Shown here piece by piece: positions 1 to 7,503 of a stretch of 21,163 bases of DNA (position 1 is the first letter of the stretch; each line of letters opens with the position of its first letter). The notes beneath the pieces are model-generated. The model did not search any database. It saw nothing but the letters and a program-made list of their open reading frames with translations, and was not told the origin of the DNA. Both the position numbers and the translations under genes were made by a program. Source of the stretch: CAZBWS01 sp964495705 (GTDB lineage: Bacteria > Pseudomonadota > Gammaproteobacteria > HTCC5015); NCBI GenBank assembly GCA_964495705.1, contig CAZBWS010000045.1, positions 1 through 21,163 on the forward strand. The letters run 5' to 3'.

Positions 1-148
1 CAGTGAATATGTTGGCTAATATTTTCATTATGATCTCTTATGATTATGGTTGTTGAGTGAAGATAGCACTGTAGAGGTGTTTGGGGAAGGGTGATGCCAC
101 CTGTATATAGGTGGGGCTTTATCTATACCTATTTTGTCTGCAGGGAGT
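1..148. other. Intergenic segment with one short hairpin
   Basis: No coding region is supported here. A 6-bp perfect stem (CCACCT/AGGTGG, 97-102 and 109-114, six-base loop) lies just downstream of the minus-strand solute-binding protein gene. It could be a weak terminator for that gene, but no clear T-run follows it on the minus strand. Confidence 0.3.
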
Positions 149-1081
149 TTATTGGAAAGAATGTAATAACTCAGGGCTATAATGTCCTTCATTAACCATT
201 TTTTCTTGCACGGCCTGTAAGCGCTGGTCCCATTGTTTTTTCTCTTCTGCTGATAGCGGTTTGAGCAATGGCTTTAAACCTTCTTCTATAGTTCTTATTT
301 TACGCATTAAACTTCTAGAGTAATCAGTAGATGCAAGCCTAGCTTGTTTGCCGAAACCCTTTGGGAATTTTTTTTGGTTTATGATCATCTGCATCGTTAA
401 CAGTCGAATGGGCATATTGATGATTTGGCCTTGTTGAGCGATTTTCTTGTATAAATCCAATGCATCTACGGCGAGCAAAGGAAGTAGTACATAATCAACT
501 TCCTGGCGTTGGAGTTTCGATATAAATGTTTTACTGTTGCCATGCACTCGATTCATGGCAAGCTCTTTACTCAGCAGAGTGAGCGCAGGTTCTTTTCTGT
601 TTATAAAAAAGCTTTTTTTGTTGAGTTCTTCAATGTTGTTTGCGCGAGAATGTGTGGATACTAAATAACTTAAACCCAGGGGGAATACTCCCGTCACTTC
701 GTAGCCGTCTTTAGAAAATTGATCTGCTAATTCTGGCCTGTTGATGAGTTCAAAGGCTTGTTCAATTTGTTCGTTTTTTTGAATAAGGCCAAAAGCTTCT
801 AGGCTCGAGCTAAAGCGATTGTAGTTACGCACCATGAAGCCGATAACAAACATGGCATCGCAGTTGTTTGTTTGAAATTTTTTGCGAATAACTAAATCAT
901 TTTTAAAGACCTTTAATTTAGGTTCAAGGCCTAGCTCACGATAGTTGTCAGAGAGTTTTGTTGCGAAGTTGGCTATCGTGCCGCCTTCACCCGATGGGTC
1001 ATAAGCACAAATGGTCACTGGTGAAGCAATTACATTGCAAGAAAATATGAGCAAGCCCATTAACCAATAGATTTTCTTCAT
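149..1081 (-). CDS. AdeT-type periplasmic solute-binding protein (DUF6091-like)
   Basis: This 310-residue protein has a Sec signal peptide (residues 1-19, basic MKK start, hydrophobic core, cleavage near VIA-S). The mature start CAYDPSGEGG, then NNCDAMFVIGFMVRNYNRF (about 72-90) and a TFISKLQRQEVDYVLLPLL stretch (about 184-202), match the AdeT1/2 family. That family was first named after an Acinetobacter RND efflux locus but looks like type 2 periplasmic binding proteins. I infer that it binds a small ligand in the periplasm; the ligand and any partner transporter are not visible. It is transcribed away from the nqr terminator in the same direction as nqr, but as its own unit with its own promoter. 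The SD ahead of the ATG is weak (GAG). The efflux-pump label sometimes given to this family is doubtful. Confidence 0.75.
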   Translation of the reverse strand: MKKIYWLMGLLIFSCNVIASPVTICAYDPSGEGGTIANFATKLSDNYRELGLEPKLKVFKNDLVIRKKFQTNNCDAMFVIGFMVRNYNRFSSSLEAFGLIQKNEQIEQAFELINRPELADQFSKDGYEVTGVFPLGLSYLVSTHSRANNIEELNKKSFFINRKEPALTLLSKELAMNRVHGNSKTFISKLQRQEVDYVLLPLLAVDALDLYKKIAQQGQIINMPIRLLTMQMIINQKKFPKGFGKQARLASTDYSRSLMRKIRTIEEGLKPLLKPLSAEEKKQWDQRLQAVQEKMVNEGHYSPELLHSFQ

Positions 1082-1115
1082 ATAGGGCTCAAGTTTTCTT
1101 ATTCATAGACTCATT

Positions 1116-1146
1116 ATTATTGACATATTCTCATTGTAATTACAAT
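1116..1146 (-). promoter_or_regulatory. Candidate promoter with palindromic operator
   Basis: On the minus strand TTGTAA (1140-1145) is followed 18 bp later by AATAAT (1116-1121, five of six matches to TATAAT). This would place the transcript start near 1109, about 27 bases ahead of the ATG at 1081. The -35 lies inside a perfect 14-bp palindrome, ATTGTAATTACAAT (1133-1146), which suits a dimeric repressor. The regulator is unknown. Confidence 0.45.
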
Positions 1147-1265
1147 TTTATAGGGGGTTAATTCTTGTGAATATATGGCCAGTTTAAGGAGTGCGGTTAA
1201 GAATAGGGCGGGGTGAAGCCGAAGAGCTTGTTTACAGTCTATCTGCATAACTTCACACCACCCAT

Positions 1266-1296
1266 AAAAAAGCCCCGCAAAGCGGGGCTTTTTTTT
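1266..1296. terminator. Strong bidirectional intrinsic terminator after nqrF
   Basis: A perfect GC-rich stem (AGCCCCGC at 1271-1278 with GCGGGGCT at 1282-1289, three-base loop) is flanked by runs of A on the left and T on the right. Read on the minus strand the stem is followed by six T, and it sits 16 bases beyond the nqrF stop codon, so it should end the nqr transcript. It would also work on the plus strand. Confidence 0.9.
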
Positions 1297-1311
1297 CAAC
1301 TTCAAAAGGCC

Positions 1312-2532
1312 TTAGCCTCCAAAGTCATCCAGCATGATGTTCTCACGCTCAACACCAAGGTCTTCTAGCGTCTTGATCACCGCTGCGTTCATCATCGGTG
1401 GTCCACACATATAGTATTCACAGTCTTCAGGAGCCGGGTGGTCCTTTAGAGCCTGCTCGTGCAGTACGTTGTGGATAAAGCCGGTTAGTCCATCCCAGTT
1501 ATCTTCTGGTTGTGGGTCCGATAGGGCGATATGCCAGTTAAAGTTTTCGTTCTCCGCCGCCAGCATGTCGAAATCGTCTTGGTAGAAGATTTCTTTCTTG
1601 CTGCGCGCGCCGTACCAGAACGTGACCTTGCGGTCGGTCTTGATTCTGCGCATTTGGTCGAAGATGTGAGAACGCATGGGCGCCATACCAGCACCACCAC
1701 CAATAAAGACCATCTCGTTCTTGGTCTCTTTGGCGAAAAACTCACCGAAGGGTCCTGAGATCGTTACCTTGTCGCCTGGCTTCAGGTTAAAGATATACGG
1801 AGACATCTTGCCTGACGGGATGCCTTCACTGCCTGGAGGCGGTGATGCAATACGCACATTCAGCATGATGATGCCTTCTTCTTCAGGGTAGTTGGCCATA
1901 GAGTAGGCGCGCATAACCGGCTCTTCAACTTTGGACTCAAACTTCCATAGGTTAAAGTGATCCCAGTCGCCTTTGTACTCTTCGCCAATGTCGAACTCGC
2001 TGTACTTCAGCTCGTGGGCAGGGCATTCGATTTGAATGTAACCACCGGCGCGGAAGCCAACGTCTTCGCCTGCGGGAAGTTCTAGTACTAGCTCTTTAAT
2101 GAAAGTCGCCGCGTTATTGTTAGAGCGAACTGTACACTCCCACTTCTTCACGCCGAAGATTTCTTCTTCAACTTCTACTTCCATATCCTGCTTTACGCCT
2201 ACCTGACAAGATAGGCGATCGCCGCAAGCTGCTTCACGCTTGGTGATGTGAGATTCTTCGGTGGGCAGAATAGTACCGCCGCCCGATTTCACTTTCACTT
2301 TACATTGGGCGCAAGTACCGCCGCCACCACAGGCCGAGGGTACAAATAGGCCTTGGTCGGCTAGGGTGCTAAGCAACTTGCCGCCGGGCTCTACGGTAAA
2401 CGTTTTTTCGCCGTTAACGGTGATGTTAACTGTGCCTTCAGGAACGAGCTGTTTCTTGGCGGCCAAAATAATAAAAACCAAGAACAGGATGATTCCTGTA
2501 AAGACGGATACACCTACGATAATTTCGTTCAT
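1312..2532 (-). CDS. nqrF: Na+-translocating NADH:quinone reductase subunit F (NADH/FAD/2Fe-2S)
   Basis: NqrF is the electron entry subunit: it oxidises NADH with FAD and passes electrons to a 2Fe-2S centre. The 406-residue protein has an N-terminal membrane anchor (about 3-25) and a ferredoxin domain with cluster cysteines C68, C74, C77 and C109 (CGGGGTCAQC, then SCQV). The FAD motif RAYS is at 208-211, the NADH-binding GGGAGMAPMR at 278-287, and CGPPMM at 376-381, with the usual LDDFGG end. All expected cofactor residues are present and the length is normal for the family. An AAGGAG ribosome site lies in the 12-base gap after nqrE. It is the last gene of the operon; the terminator follows directly, with no apbE or nqrM. 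Confidence 0.98.
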   Translation of the reverse strand: MNEIIVGVSVFTGIILFLVFIILAAKKQLVPEGTVNITVNGEKTFTVEPGGKLLSTLADQGLFVPSACGGGGTCAQCKVKVKSGGGTILPTEESHITKREAACGDRLSCQVGVKQDMEVEVEEEIFGVKKWECTVRSNNNAATFIKELVLELPAGEDVGFRAGGYIQIECPAHELKYSEFDIGEEYKGDWDHFNLWKFESKVEEPVMRAYSMANYPEEEGIIMLNVRIASPPPGSEGIPSGKMSPYIFNLKPGDKVTISGPFGEFFAKETKNEMVFIGGGAGMAPMRSHIFDQMRRIKTDRKVTFWYGARSKKEIFYQDDFDMLAAENENFNWHIALSDPQPEDNWDGLTGFIHNVLHEQALKDHPAPEDCEYYMCGPPMMNAAVIKTLEDLGVERENIMLDDFGG

Positions 2533-2544
2533 TATCCGCGCTCC

Positions 2545-3153
2545 TTACAGTTGTACGCCGGAGAAAGCCATGAAACCCATAGCCATCAATCCAACAGTGA
2601 TAAAGGTGATACCCAAGCCCTGTAGGCCGTCGGGTACGTCGGAGTACTTCAACTTTTCTCGGATACCGGCTAGTACGGTGATCGCCATTGCCCAACCGAT
2701 GCCGGAGGCGACGCCGTAAGTCATAGACTCAGCGAAGTTGTAGTCGCGCTCTACCATAAACAATGAGCCACCCATGATGGCGCAGTTTACGGTGATTAGC
2801 GGCAGGTAAATACCGAGGGCGCTGTACAGCACGGGTACGTATTTATCTAAGAACATCTCTAGGATCTGTACCATCGCCGCGATAACGCCGATGTAAGAGA
2901 TAAAGCCTAGGAAGCTGAGGTCAATAGTCGGCATGCCAGCCCAGGCTAGAGCACCGTCTTTCAATACGTAGGTGTACAACAGGTTGTTAACCGGCAGCGT
3001 AACCGCTTGTACGAAGATAACCGCAATACCCAAGCCCATGGCCGTGCTGATTTTCTTGGACACGGCCAAGAAAGTACACATGCCTAGGAAGAAGGAGATC
3101 GCTAGGTTTTCAACAAAAATCGCTTTTACTGCTAGGGATAAATAATGTTCCAT
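2545..3153 (-). CDS. nqrE: Na+-translocating NADH:quinone reductase subunit E
   Basis: This 202-residue protein is one of the two homologous six-helix membrane subunits of Nqr. It starts MEHYLSLAVKAIFVENLAIS, typical of NqrE. Cysteines in LGMC (C26) and TVNC (C124) sit where NqrD and NqrE of characterised complexes hold an iron centre between them that carries electrons across the membrane from NqrF. Its ATG overlaps the nqrD stop by one base (TAATG), and a GGGGAG ribosome site lies inside the end of nqrD, so translation is probably coupled. Nothing in it is truncated. Confidence 0.97.
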   Translation of the reverse strand: MEHYLSLAVKAIFVENLAISFFLGMCTFLAVSKKISTAMGLGIAVIFVQAVTLPVNNLLYTYVLKDGALAWAGMPTIDLSFLGFISYIGVIAAMVQILEMFLDKYVPVLYSALGIYLPLITVNCAIMGGSLFMVERDYNFAESMTYGVASGIGWAMAITVLAGIREKLKYSDVPDGLQGLGITFITVGLMAMGFMAFSGVQL

Positions 3154-3815
3154 TACGCGTGCTCCCCGTGGCCATCTTCAATCTTGAAGTCAGCGTCTTC
3201 AACTTGATCTTTCTTCCAGCTGCGCACAGCCCAGATGAATAGACCGATTAGGAAGAAAGCGCTAGGTGGCAATAGCATGATGCCAACAGGCTCAAACCAA
3301 CCGCCTTCTGAGGCTAGCTCCATAAAGGGCATTGGCACACCAAATAGAGAACCAGTACCCAGTAGCTCACGGAAGAAGCCGACAACGATCAGTACAACAC
3401 TGTAGCCCAAGCCGTTACCGATGCCGTCTAGGAAGCTCGGTAGAGGAGGGTTCTTCATGGCGAAGGCTTCAGCGCGGCCCATTACGATGCAGTTGGTGAT
3501 AATCAAACCAACAAATACCGATAGCTGCTTGCTGACTGAGTAGGCGTAGGCCTTCAGTACCTGGTCTACCACGATTACCAGGGATGCAATCACTACCATC
3601 TGTACGATGATACGGATGCTGCTGGGGATCTGGTTGCGGATGATAGAGATAAACAAGTTTGAAAAAGCCGTTACCGCGGTCAATGCAAGACACATGATAA
3701 AGGCGGTATTCAAGTTAGTGGTTACCGCTAGCGCAGAACAAACACCGAGTACCTGTAGGGCAATAGGGTTGTTGTTAAACATGGGGTCTAATAAAACTTC
3801 TTTAGTCTTAGCCAT
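3153..3815 (-). CDS. nqrD: Na+-translocating NADH:quinone reductase subunit D
   Basis: This 220-residue integral membrane subunit pairs with NqrE. Several hydrophobic segments are visible, and cysteines in LGVC (C26) and ITNCIVMGRAEAFAM (C109) are the paired iron-centre ligands expected from the family. The C-terminus is acidic and polar (about 200-220). A strong ribosome site, AGGAGG, lies within the last codons of nqrC, and only three bases separate the nqrC stop from this ATG. Length and order fit the standard nqr operon. Confidence 0.97.
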   Translation of the reverse strand: MAKTKEVLLDPMFNNNPIALQVLGVCSALAVTTNLNTAFIMCLALTAVTAFSNLFISIIRNQIPSSIRIIVQMVVIASLVIVVDQVLKAYAYSVSKQLSVFVGLIITNCIVMGRAEAFAMKNPPLPSFLDGIGNGLGYSVVLIVVGFFRELLGTGSLFGVPMPFMELASEGGWFEPVGIMLLPPSAFFLIGLFIWAVRSWKKDQVEDADFKIEDGHGEHA

Positions 3816-3818
3816 TGC

Positions 3819-4625
3819 TTAGCCCTCCTGATTACTAGATTGAGTTTTAAGTTGCTGAAGGAAGGGGCCAAACCCCGCGTCGCCCAACCAGTACTGAACT
3901 AGGTTGTTAACACCCTGTGTGGTCAGCGTAGCGCCGGCTAGGCCGTCAACGGTGCTGATCGCGTCAGGAGCGCTAGGGTTAAAGCCACCAAATTTAGCGA
4001 CCTTGATCGCTATTTCGCCCTGGGCGTTTTGGATTTGCTTACCCTTCCACTGTGACTTCCACTTTGCGTTGTCCACTTCACCACCCAAGCCAGGTGTTTC
4101 AGCGTGGCTGTAGAAGCTTAGACCGAAGATGGTATTAGCATCCGCTTCTACGGCAACAAAGCCGTATAAGGTCGACCACAGGCCATAGCCGTGAACCGGT
4201 AGGATGTAATACTTTACGCTGCCGTCTTCTGCCTTAACAATATAAGTAGAGGCGTATTTAGCGCGGCTCTTGATCTTGGCTAGGTCTTCGCTACCGCTTA
4301 GGGCTACGTTCTGCGCAGGGTCTTTAGCGGCCTTGCGTTGATCGTAAGTAGCGGCGTCTACTGCTTCAGTAAACTCGCCGGTAGCGATGTCGACGATACG
4401 GGTTTCGATGTTATTGGCAAATAGCTCTGAAATTTCAGAACCCGATTTGCCTGTTAGATCGATACCGGCGACGCTAAGAATATTGCTCTGCTTGTCGAGT
4501 AGCTTATTCACCTGCTGTAGCGGCTTAAGCTGTACGGCGGCAAAAGATACGATGACCGAGGCCACTAGACATACGGCTAGGGCAACGCCAACGGTTTTTG
4601 CAAAACTATCATTATTACTAGCCAT
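3819..4625 (-). CDS. nqrC: Na+-translocating NADH:quinone reductase subunit C (covalent FMN)
   Basis: NqrC has one N-terminal helix (about 10-32 of 268) and a periplasmic FMN-binding domain. The FMN-linking threonine is T233 in LAGATLT, and HAETPGLGGE at 174-183 is a family signature. I chose the start at 4625 rather than the longer open frame to 4709. MASNNDSFAKTVG is the usual NqrC beginning, a GGAGG ribosome site lies about ten bases ahead of it, and the extra 28 upstream residues overlap nqrB in another frame. The chosen start overlaps the nqrB stop by eight bases (ATGGCTAG), a normal coupled junction. The FMN motif has A where many homologues have S or T (xGAT); the threonine itself is present. 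Confidence 0.96.
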   Translation of the reverse strand: MASNNDSFAKTVGVALAVCLVASVIVSFAAVQLKPLQQVNKLLDKQSNILSVAGIDLTGKSGSEISELFANNIETRIVDIATGEFTEAVDAATYDQRKAAKDPAQNVALSGSEDLAKIKSRAKYASTYIVKAEDGSVKYYILPVHGYGLWSTLYGFVAVEADANTIFGLSFYSHAETPGLGGEVDNAKWKSQWKGKQIQNAQGEIAIKVAKFGGFNPSAPDAISTVDGLAGATLTTQGVNNLVQYWLGDAGFGPFLQQLKTQSSNQEG

Positions 4626-5817
4626 TGCGCTGTAACCTCCGCTTGATGTTTGCTTGAACAACAAAGTTGTCAAAGATAGGAGCCCATAGATTGGCGAACA
4701 GGATGGCAAGCATCATGCCCTCTGGGAATGCGGGGTTAACTACGCGGATCAGTACGCACATAAAGCCGATCAGGAAGCCATAAGCCCAGCGCCCTTTGTT
4801 GGTCATTGACGCTGATACAGGGTCGGTGGCCATATAGATCATACCAAAGGCGAAGCCGCCTAAGCTTAAGTGCCAGTACCAAGGCATGCCAAACATAGGA
4901 TTGCTGTCGCTGCCGATGGCGTTGAATAGCACGCTGGTGGCAACCATGCCGGCAAATACACCGAAGATCACGCGGTGTGATGCGATCTTAGTGCCGATTA
5001 GGAAGGCTGCGCCGATGAGGCAGGCTAGGGTAGAGGTTTCACCCAATGAGCCAGGGATTAAACCAATAAAGGTTTGTTGCCAAGTGTAGCCAGCTGCCTG
5101 AATCGCTTCCATACCACCTGTAGCGCTTAGGCCTAGTGGTGTTGCGCCAGTGAAGCCGTCAACGGCTGTCCATACTGCGTCGCCTGACATGTAGGCAGGG
5201 TAGGCGAAGTATAGAAAGGCACGGCCGGTCAGTGCGGGGTTCAGGAAGTTTTTGCCAGTACCGCCAAACACTTCTTTGCCTAGAACCACGCCGAATGAAA
5301 TACCTAGGGCAACCATCCATAATGGAGCGTCAGGTGGCATGGTTAGGGTGTAAAGCATAGAGCTTACCAAGAAACCCTCGTTTACATCGTGGCCACGCAC
5401 CGAGGCAAATAAGACTTCCCAAAGTCCACCAGCCACCAGTGTGACTATATAAATTGGTAGGAAATACAGAGCGCCGAGTAGCATATTGGAATACCACAGG
5501 TCAGCATTGCCCGTGGCAACACCTAGCGTACTCAATACGTCGTAGCGCCAGTTATCGCCACCAGCAACTGAGGCTAGAGCGGTATTGGCTTGGTAACCCG
5601 TGTTGAACCAAGCCATCAATACACAAGGTATTGCGGCGATAACAACGTAGGTCATAACTCGCTTCAGATCGACCGCGTCGCGTACGTGGGTTTTTCCACC
5701 CGTTACGCTCGGTGGAGACCAGAAGAAAGTGTCGATCATTTCGAAAATGGAGTAGAACTTTTCGTACTTACCGCCTTTTTCGAAATCTGGGGCGATATTG
5801 TCTAGAAACTTTCGCAT
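4618..5817 (-). CDS. nqrB: Na+-translocating NADH:quinone reductase subunit B (covalent FMN, Na+ path)
   Basis: NqrB is the large membrane subunit of Nqr; it carries a covalently bound FMN and riboflavin and forms part of the sodium path. The 399-residue protein starts MRKFLDNIAPDFEKGGKYEK, a typical NqrB N-terminus. The FMN attachment motif DGFTGATPLG is intact (T226, residues 220-229). The conserved KEVFGGTGKNFLNPALTGRA segment is at 181-200, and several hydrophobic helices are visible. The nqrA stop is three bases upstream, and GAGGG at the end of nqrA serves as the ribosome site. The covalent flavin requires an ApbE flavin transferase, which is not encoded in this window. Confidence 0.97.
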   Translation of the reverse strand: MRKFLDNIAPDFEKGGKYEKFYSIFEMIDTFFWSPPSVTGGKTHVRDAVDLKRVMTYVVIAAIPCVLMAWFNTGYQANTALASVAGGDNWRYDVLSTLGVATGNADLWYSNMLLGALYFLPIYIVTLVAGGLWEVLFASVRGHDVNEGFLVSSMLYTLTMPPDAPLWMVALGISFGVVLGKEVFGGTGKNFLNPALTGRAFLYFAYPAYMSGDAVWTAVDGFTGATPLGLSATGGMEAIQAAGYTWQQTFIGLIPGSLGETSTLACLIGAAFLIGTKIASHRVIFGVFAGMVATSVLFNAIGSDSNPMFGMPWYWHLSLGGFAFGMIYMATDPVSASMTNKGRWAYGFLIGFMCVLIRVVNPAFPEGMMLAILFANLWAPIFDNFVVQANIKRRLQRNG

Positions 5818-5820
5818 CGC

Positions 5821-7170
5821 TTAACCCTCAATTTCAATTTTGGTGAGACACTGACGTAACGCGGTGCCGTAATCCACTTTAGAAGAGGATACGTAGGTGC
5901 ACAGCGATAGGTCTTCTTCATCTAGCTCTAGAGCGCCTAGCTGCTGGGCAAGGTCAGTGTCGATAGTGATCACTGAGCGCAGCAACTGAGTAGGCAGCAC
6001 ATCTAGGGGCATTAAACGCTCGTAATAACCTACAGGAACCATGGCGCGTGGGCTGCCGTTGGTGGATGTGGTCATGTCGAAGCGACGCTTGCTAGAAAAA
6101 GAGGAGAATAGAACGTTTAGGAATGAAGACTTATTCAAGCCTGGACGCACATAGTGCAGCATGAGGCGAGCTCGATCTTCTTCAACTACCGATACCTGTG
6201 AGTGGTAGCGGCCTAGGTAGTCAAACTCGTCTGCTGCAATATTGCCTTGTAGCACAGAGCCTGAAACCACACGGTTATCACCGTCGGCTAACTCGCCTGC
6301 AGTGATCTCGCTGATGTTAGCGCCTAGGGTAGTGCGAATAAGCTTAGGTGTCTTAACCTGAGGGCCTGCCACTGAGATCACGCGGTCGCTGTATAGCTTG
6401 CCGGTGATGAATAGCTGGCCAATTGCGATCACGTCTTGGTAGTTGATGGTCCAAACTGTTTTAGTTGGGCCAACCGGGTCCAAGTGATGGATGTGTGTGC
6501 CAGCTAAGCCCGCAGGGTGAGGGCCGTCGAATTCCGCCAGTTCAACGTTTTCTAGATCTGCTGTTTTAAAGCCAGCACCTGGCTTTTGGCAAACAAAAAT
6601 TTTATTTGCGGTCAGTCTAGCTAGTACACGGAGGCCGTCTTCGAAGGCGTCCATATTGCCAGCAGCAACCACAGAGGGGTCAGCGGCTAGCGGCGCAGTG
6701 TCGATAGCGGTGACGAAGATAGAGCTAGGCTTGCTGCCAAGCTCTGGTGTCTTGCTATAGGGGCGAGTGCGTAGCGCTGGCCACATGCCTGACTTTACCA
6801 GTACATCTTGTACTTGCTCGGCACCTAATACTTCGATGTCTTCGCGTTTCCAGTGGTCAAAGCCCGTTTCCGCGCCGCCTTCAACGGTGATAACGACTGA
6901 CTGTAGTGCACGCTTGGCACCACGGTTGATCGCTGAAACCGTTCCGGCTGCGGGGGCGGTGAACAATACACCGGGAGTTTTTTTATCTTCAAATAGGGCT
7001 TGGCCCTTTTTGACAGAGTCGCCTTCTTTGACGAGCATGGTCGGCTTCATTCCGATGTAATCGGGGCCGAGCACTGCTACGGTTTTCACCGTGGGGCCGT
7101 CATGGACGACTTGTTCAGGCGCGCCGCTAATGGGCAGGTCCAAACCTTTTTTCGTCTTGATATGCTGCAT
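5821..7170 (-). CDS. nqrA: Na+-translocating NADH:quinone reductase subunit A
   Basis: NqrA is the peripheral cytoplasmic subunit of the complex, linked in the literature to quinone binding. This 449-residue copy starts MQHIKTKKGLDLPISG, the family start, and has full length. The barrel-sandwich-like segment PTMLVKEGDSVKKGQALFED (43-62) is recognisable. It is the first gene of nqrABCDEF and lies about 240 bases from the predicted transcript start, behind a structured leader. The ribosome site is modest (AGAAG). Leucine codons are strongly CTA-biased here: a run near 5926-5960 uses CTA for four successive leucines. Confidence 0.97.
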   Translation of the reverse strand: MQHIKTKKGLDLPISGAPEQVVHDGPTVKTVAVLGPDYIGMKPTMLVKEGDSVKKGQALFEDKKTPGVLFTAPAAGTVSAINRGAKRALQSVVITVEGGAETGFDHWKREDIEVLGAEQVQDVLVKSGMWPALRTRPYSKTPELGSKPSSIFVTAIDTAPLAADPSVVAAGNMDAFEDGLRVLARLTANKIFVCQKPGAGFKTADLENVELAEFDGPHPAGLAGTHIHHLDPVGPTKTVWTINYQDVIAIGQLFITGKLYSDRVISVAGPQVKTPKLIRTTLGANISEITAGELADGDNRVVSGSVLQGNIAADEFDYLGRYHSQVSVVEEDRARLMLHYVRPGLNKSSFLNVLFSSFSSKRRFDMTTSTNGSPRAMVPVGYYERLMPLDVLPTQLLRSVITIDTDLAQQLGALELDEEDLSLCTYVSSSKVDYGTALRQCLTKIEIEG

Positions 7171-7201
7171 GCTGGGTCTTCTTTCTGGGTGACATCACAG
7201 C

Positions 7202-7314
7202 CTACCTTGGCAAAAAGGTAGTCTAGTCAATCACGGTTCATCTTAACTCATCAATACCTACCACTAGCAAGGGTATTGCTAGCCAGTTGTATTGAGTGAG
7301 ATCCACAGTCTCAC
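7202..7314 (-). promoter_or_regulatory. Structured leader of the nqr operon: three perfect stem-loops
   Basis: The stretch 7171-7503 holds no supported gene. Within the predicted nqr leader three perfect hairpins follow each other: 7296-7314 (6-bp stem, 7-base loop), 7264-7282 (7-bp stem CTAGCAA/TTGCTAG, 5-base loop) and 7202-7221 (7-bp stem CTACCTT/AAGGTAG, 6-base loop). None has a T-run, so they are not classical terminators. I do not recognise a known riboswitch. A regulatory or RNA-stabilising role is inference. Confidence 0.4.
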
Positions 7315-7416
7315 CGCCTCGGCATTGCTCCTGCACTGCTCTGTTTCTTGGCTTCCTGCCAGCCTATAGCACATACCTTTTATATAGCTGCGCGCAGGCG
7401 TAATTCGGCAGCGCAG

Positions 7417-7452
7417 ATTATAGCTGATTTTTAGGGCTTTGTGGGGCTTTGT
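7417..7452 (-). promoter_or_regulatory. Candidate nqr promoter with tandem 9-bp direct repeat
   Basis: On the minus strand a consensus TATAAT lies at 7417-7422. No good TTGACA is found at the right distance (CCCACA at 7440-7445 with a 17-bp spacer). Instead, two exact copies of ACAAAGCCC (7434-7442 and 7444-7452, ten-base period) overlap the -35 position. A regulator binding one face of the helix could make up for the weak -35. The transcript would start near 7410, giving a leader of about 240 bases. Confidence 0.45.
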
Positions 7453-7503
7453 TGTGTTGCTTATTAAATGCGAGTAGGGCTTGCGAATACGGCCCTTAGG
7501 GTA

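Noticed and set aside
97..114. Hairpin at the left edge as an intrinsic terminator
   Set aside because: The stem is only six base pairs and no T-run follows on the strand of the neighbouring gene; noted as a weak feature only.
1117..1305. 62-codon open frame on the minus strand between nqrF and the AdeT-like gene
   Set aside because: It runs through the terminator and the promoter region, has a random-looking product and no ribosome site.
3469..3693. Shadow open frames inside nqr, yheS, the phosphodiesterase and the sortase-target gene
   Set aside because: They lie on the opposite strand or in other frames of clearly conserved genes and show no family motifs or ribosome sites.
4626..4709. 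Upstream extension of nqrC by 28 residues
   Set aside because: It overlaps nqrB, lacks a ribosome site and is not part of NqrC proteins; MASNNDSFAKT is the normal start and has GGAGG in front.
7279..7374. 31-codon open frame in the nqr leader (minus strand, starting at 7374)
   Set aside because: AGG lies only one base before the ATG, too close for a ribosome site; the composition shows no attenuator-type codon run. Kept only as a remote leader-peptide possibility.
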